Shown: positions 61,876-64,000 of the stretch, piece after piece
How positions within the stretch are numbered: position 1 is the stretch's first letter
How the letters are laid out: every line of letters starts with the position of its first letter
From: Sphingopyxis microcysteis
GTDB taxonomy: Bacteria > Pseudomonadota > Alphaproteobacteria > Sphingomonadales > Sphingomonadaceae
Direction: 5' to 3'
NCBI RefSeq assembly: GCF_012274265.1
Contig: NZ_JAANYY010000002.1
Coordinates: 62,001-126,000 of the forward strand
Length of the DNA stretch: 64,000 nt
Notes under the pieces: generated by a model
What the model saw: the letters and a program-made list of their open reading frames with translations, nothing else
The model's database searches: none
What the model was told of the DNA's origin: nothing
Made by a program: the position numbers and the translations under genes

Positions 61876-63033
61876 ATGGAAGTTTCCGACCTTCGCATCG
61901 CGCTGTTCAGCGGCAATTACAATATGACCGTCGATGGTGCGAACAAGGCGCTGAACCGCCTTGTCGGCTATCTGCTTGCGCAGGGCGCGGCGGTGCGCGT
62001 CTATTCGCCGACCGTCGCCAACCCCGATTTCGCGCCGACCGGCGATCTGGTCAGCGTGCCGTCCTTTGCGATTCCGGGGCGCAGCGAATATCGCATTCCG
62101 GTGACCTTTTCGTCGCGCGTCCGGCAAGACATCGCCGAATTTGCACCCAATATCCTCCATATCTCCAGCCCCGACCGCGTTTCGCGGCAGGCCGCGGCGT
62201 GGGCGCGCCGCCGCAAGCTGCCCGTCGCCTGTTCGGTTCACACGCGCTTTGAAACCTATTTCCGATACTATAATCTGTCGTTCCTCGAACCCGTGATCGT
62301 CGCCTGGCTGCGCAAGCTCTACCGCAAATGCGATGCGCTGATCGCACCGTCGGAAAGCTTTGCGCAGGTGCTGCGCGACCAGCGGATGAATTACGACATC
62401 GGTATCTGGACCCGCGGGGTCGAACAGGATGTGTTCAATCCCATGCGCCGCGACATGGAATGGCGCCGCGGGCTTGGCATCGACGATGATGTCCCGGTGA
62501 TCGCTTTCCTTGGCCGACTGGTGATGGAAAAAGGGCTCGACGTGTTTGCCGACAGCATCGACGTGCTGGCGCGGCGCGGGGTGCCGCACAAGGTCGTCGT
62601 AATCGGCGAGGGACCGGCGGGCGAATGGTTCGAATCGCGACTGCCGAACGCCAGCTTCGTCGGCTTTCAGGGCGGCGAGAATCTCGCGCAGGCGCTGGCT
62701 TCGTGCGACATTTTCTTCAATCCGTCGGTCACCGAAACCTTTGGTAATGTGACGCTCGAGGCAATGGCGTGCGGGCTTCCCGTCGTCGCCGCGCGCGCCA
62801 CGGGCAGCGCCAGCATCGTCAAGCATGGCCAGACGGGCTACCTCGTCGCGCCGGGGTCGATCACCGGCTTTGCCGATCATCTCCAGCGCTATTGCGCCGA
62901 TCCCCGGCTGCGCGCCGACCATGGCGCGGCGGCGGTGAGCGAAAGCGGTGCCTATCAATGGGACGCAATCAACCGCGCGGTGGCCGACACCTATCTGCGG
63001 CTGATCCGCCAGAAACAGCGGCGCGGAGGCTGA
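61876..63033 (+). CDS. GT4-family glycosyltransferase
   Basis: The product has 385 residues with the GT-B fold. N-terminal part: ALFSGNYNMTVDGANKALNR; C-terminal part: FLGRLVMEKGLDVFADSID and the GT4 motif ETFGNVTLEAMACGLPVVAA. The close similarity in layout is to MgtA/MptB-like mannosyltransferases acting on lipid, but the substrate cannot be told. ATG 61876 opens MEVSDLRIALFSG. It lies between the corC-type gene and rarA, both in the same direction. Confidence 0.85.
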   Translation: MEVSDLRIALFSGNYNMTVDGANKALNRLVGYLLAQGAAVRVYSPTVANPDFAPTGDLVSVPSFAIPGRSEYRIPVTFSSRVRQDIAEFAPNILHISSPDRVSRQAAAWARRRKLPVACSVHTRFETYFRYYNLSFLEPVIVAWLRKLYRKCDALIAPSESFAQVLRDQRMNYDIGIWTRGVEQDVFNPMRRDMEWRRGLGIDDDVPVIAFLGRLVMEKGLDVFADSIDVLARRGVPHKVVVIGEGPAGEWFESRLPNASFVGFQGGENLAQALASCDIFFNPSVTETFGNVTLEAMACGLPVVAARATGSASIVKHGQTGYLVAPGSITGFADHLQRYCADPRLRADHGAAAVSESGAYQWDAINRAVADTYLRLIRQKQRRGG

Positions 63034-63040
63034 GCGTCCG

Positions 63041-64000
63041 ATGGCCGGAGATTTGTTCGGCGGCGAGACACCGGCCCGGCGCGACGAGAGCGCGGTCGGG
63101 CCGGTGCCGCTCGCCGAGCGGTTGCGCCCGCGCACGCTGGGCGACGTTGTCGGGCAGGAACATCTGACCGGACCCGAGGGCACGATCGGCCGCATGGTCG
63201 CGGCCGGACAATTGTCGTCGATCATCCTGTGGGGGCCGCCGGGCACCGGCAAGACGACGATCGCGCGATTGCTGGCCGAGGCGGTGGGGATGCGCTTTGC
63301 GGCGCTGTCGGCGGTTTTTTCGGGGGTCGCCGACCTTCGGACCGCCTTTGCCGATGCCGAAAAAATGGCCGCCGCGGGCAAGCGGACCCTGCTCTTCGTC
63401 GACGAAATTCACCGGTTCAATCGCGCGCAGCAGGACGGGTTCCTGCCCTATGTCGAACGCGGTACGGTGGTGCTCGTCGGCGCGACGACCGAGAACCCCA
63501 GCTTTGCCTTGAACGCCGCGCTGCTGTCGCGCGCGCAGGTGCTGGTGCTGAACCGGCTGGGCGAAGATGCGCTTGGCTTGCTGGTCGCGCGCGCGGAGGC
63601 CGACGTCGGGCGCGCACTGCCGGTTGCCGACGAGGCGAAGGCTGCGCTGGTCGCGAGCGCCGACGGCGACGGACGCTTCCTGCTCAACCAGGTCGAGACT
63701 TTGTTCGCCGCCGCGATCCCCGAGCCGCTGGGGCCAAGCGAGCTGGCGCAGTTTCTGCATCGCCGCATGCCGGTTTACGACAAAGACCGCGACGGCCACT
63801 ACAATCTGATCTCGGCGCTGCACAAGGCGCTGCGCGGTTCCGACCCGCAGGCGTCGCTATACTATCTGGCGCGGATGCTGGTGGCGGGCGAGGAGCCGCT
63901 CTATGTGCTGCGGCGGCTGGTGCGCTTCGCGAGCGAGGACGTCGGCCTCGCCGATCCGCAGGCGCTGGTGCAATGCCTTGCCGCAAAGGACGCCTTTCAG
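63041..64000 (+). CDS. rarA: Replication-associated recombination protein A (partial at right edge)
   Basis: RarA (MgsA) is an AAA+ ATPase acting at stalled replication forks. ATG 63041 opens MAGDLFGGETPARRDESAVG; Walker A is ILWGPPGTGKTTIARLLAEA, Walker B is LLFVDEIHRFNRAQQDGFLP, and sensor 1 with VGATTENPSFALNAALLSRA follows. The C-terminal clamp-loader-like region begins (LISALHKALRGSDPQASLYY). The gene is cut at the edge after about 320 residues. Confidence 0.95.
   Translation, partial: MAGDLFGGETPARRDESAVGPVPLAERLRPRTLGDVVGQEHLTGPEGTIGRMVAAGQLSSIILWGPPGTGKTTIARLLAEAVGMRFAALSAVFSGVADLRTAFADAEKMAAAGKRTLLFVDEIHRFNRAQQDGFLPYVERGTVVLVGATTENPSFALNAALLSRAQVLVLNRLGEDALGLLVARAEADVGRALPVADEAKAALVASADGDGRFLLNQVETLFAAAIPEPLGPSELAQFLHRRMPVYDKDRDGHYNLISALHKALRGSDPQASLYYLARMLVAGEEPLYVLRRLVRFASEDVGLADPQALVQCLAAKDAFQ

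Noticed and set aside
61360-63381. A 673-residue open frame opposite the corC-type and glycosyltransferase genes
   Set aside because: Both plus-strand genes have clear domains; the antisense frame has none.

Overview
The window looks like a chromosomal segment of a GC-rich alphaproteobacterium of the order Sphingomonadales, most like Sphingopyxis or a close relative. The taxonomic call is an inference. It rests on a circularly permuted two-piece ssrA whose tag reads ANDNEALALAA, on the typical alphaproteobacterial cluster tsaB-rimI-mucR-fur-plsC-miaB-phoH-ybeY-corC, and on several families of intergenic paired palindromes. There is no sign of a prophage, insertion sequence, conjugative element or CRISPR array. 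Both edges cut a gene: a MarR-type regulator on the left and rarA on the right.

Layout. 1-2.4 kb: accessory regulators and small proteins (MarR, a short RadC/JAB protein, a membrane protein, a membrane-tethered HTH protein). 2.6-5.8 kb: tRNA-Asn, nadK, moaA and a divergent EAL phosphodiesterase. 5.9-12 kb: mfd with sdhE, then recG. 12-16.8 kb: PilZ protein, tyrS, then a DOMON-like gene overlapping a NamZ-type muramidase gene, and a Tat-exported M24 peptidase. 16.8-24.5 kb: a DUF817 fusion with an Amj-type lipid II flippase, a CoxE-like VWA protein, a LytTR regulator, a soluble chemotaxis-type protein with its sensor domain at the C-terminus, a GFA enzyme and a MoxR ATPase. 24.7-31.5 kb: a hypothetical gene, pspC-like, then rpoD-dnaG with a GIY-YIG gene, and yqeY. 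31.6-37.6 kb: carA, a small lipoprotein gene, carB, greA and a rhomboid protease. 38.1-41.5 kb: Nudix, two TPM-domain proteins with LemA, and mscL. 41.6-42 kb: ssrA. 42.1-43.3 kb: MerR regulator and small CDF transporter with a clear MerR-type operator. 43.4-47.2 kb: a PaoABC-like periplasmic molybdenum aldehyde oxidoreductase whose catalytic subunit has a single-base frameshift. 47.5-50.4 kb: LuxR regulator, tRNA-Thr, an unknown protein and a NifU protein. 50.4-64 kb: RutE-like reductase, then the conserved tsaB-to-corC cluster, glycosyltransferase and rarA.

Most notable points. (1) An ECF41 sigma factor with a carboxymuconolactone decarboxylase gene and a DoxX gene sits between phoH and ybeY, which are usually adjacent. 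The operon is preceded by an exact TGTCACA-N16-CGTC match, the promoter motif known for ECF41. (2) Paired palindromes of at least five sequence families lie at gene ends, and two copies are read into the coding sequence of flanking genes (GIY-YIG C-terminus, TPM protein N-terminus). (3) paoC is broken by one extra A in a run of five. (4) Several unusual architectures are visible: DUF817 with an extra C-terminal domain, a chemotaxis protein in reverse domain order, a lipoprotein gene wedged between carA and carB, and a secreted protein with a tandem duplicated cysteine module. I did not find a clearly new defence or mobile system.
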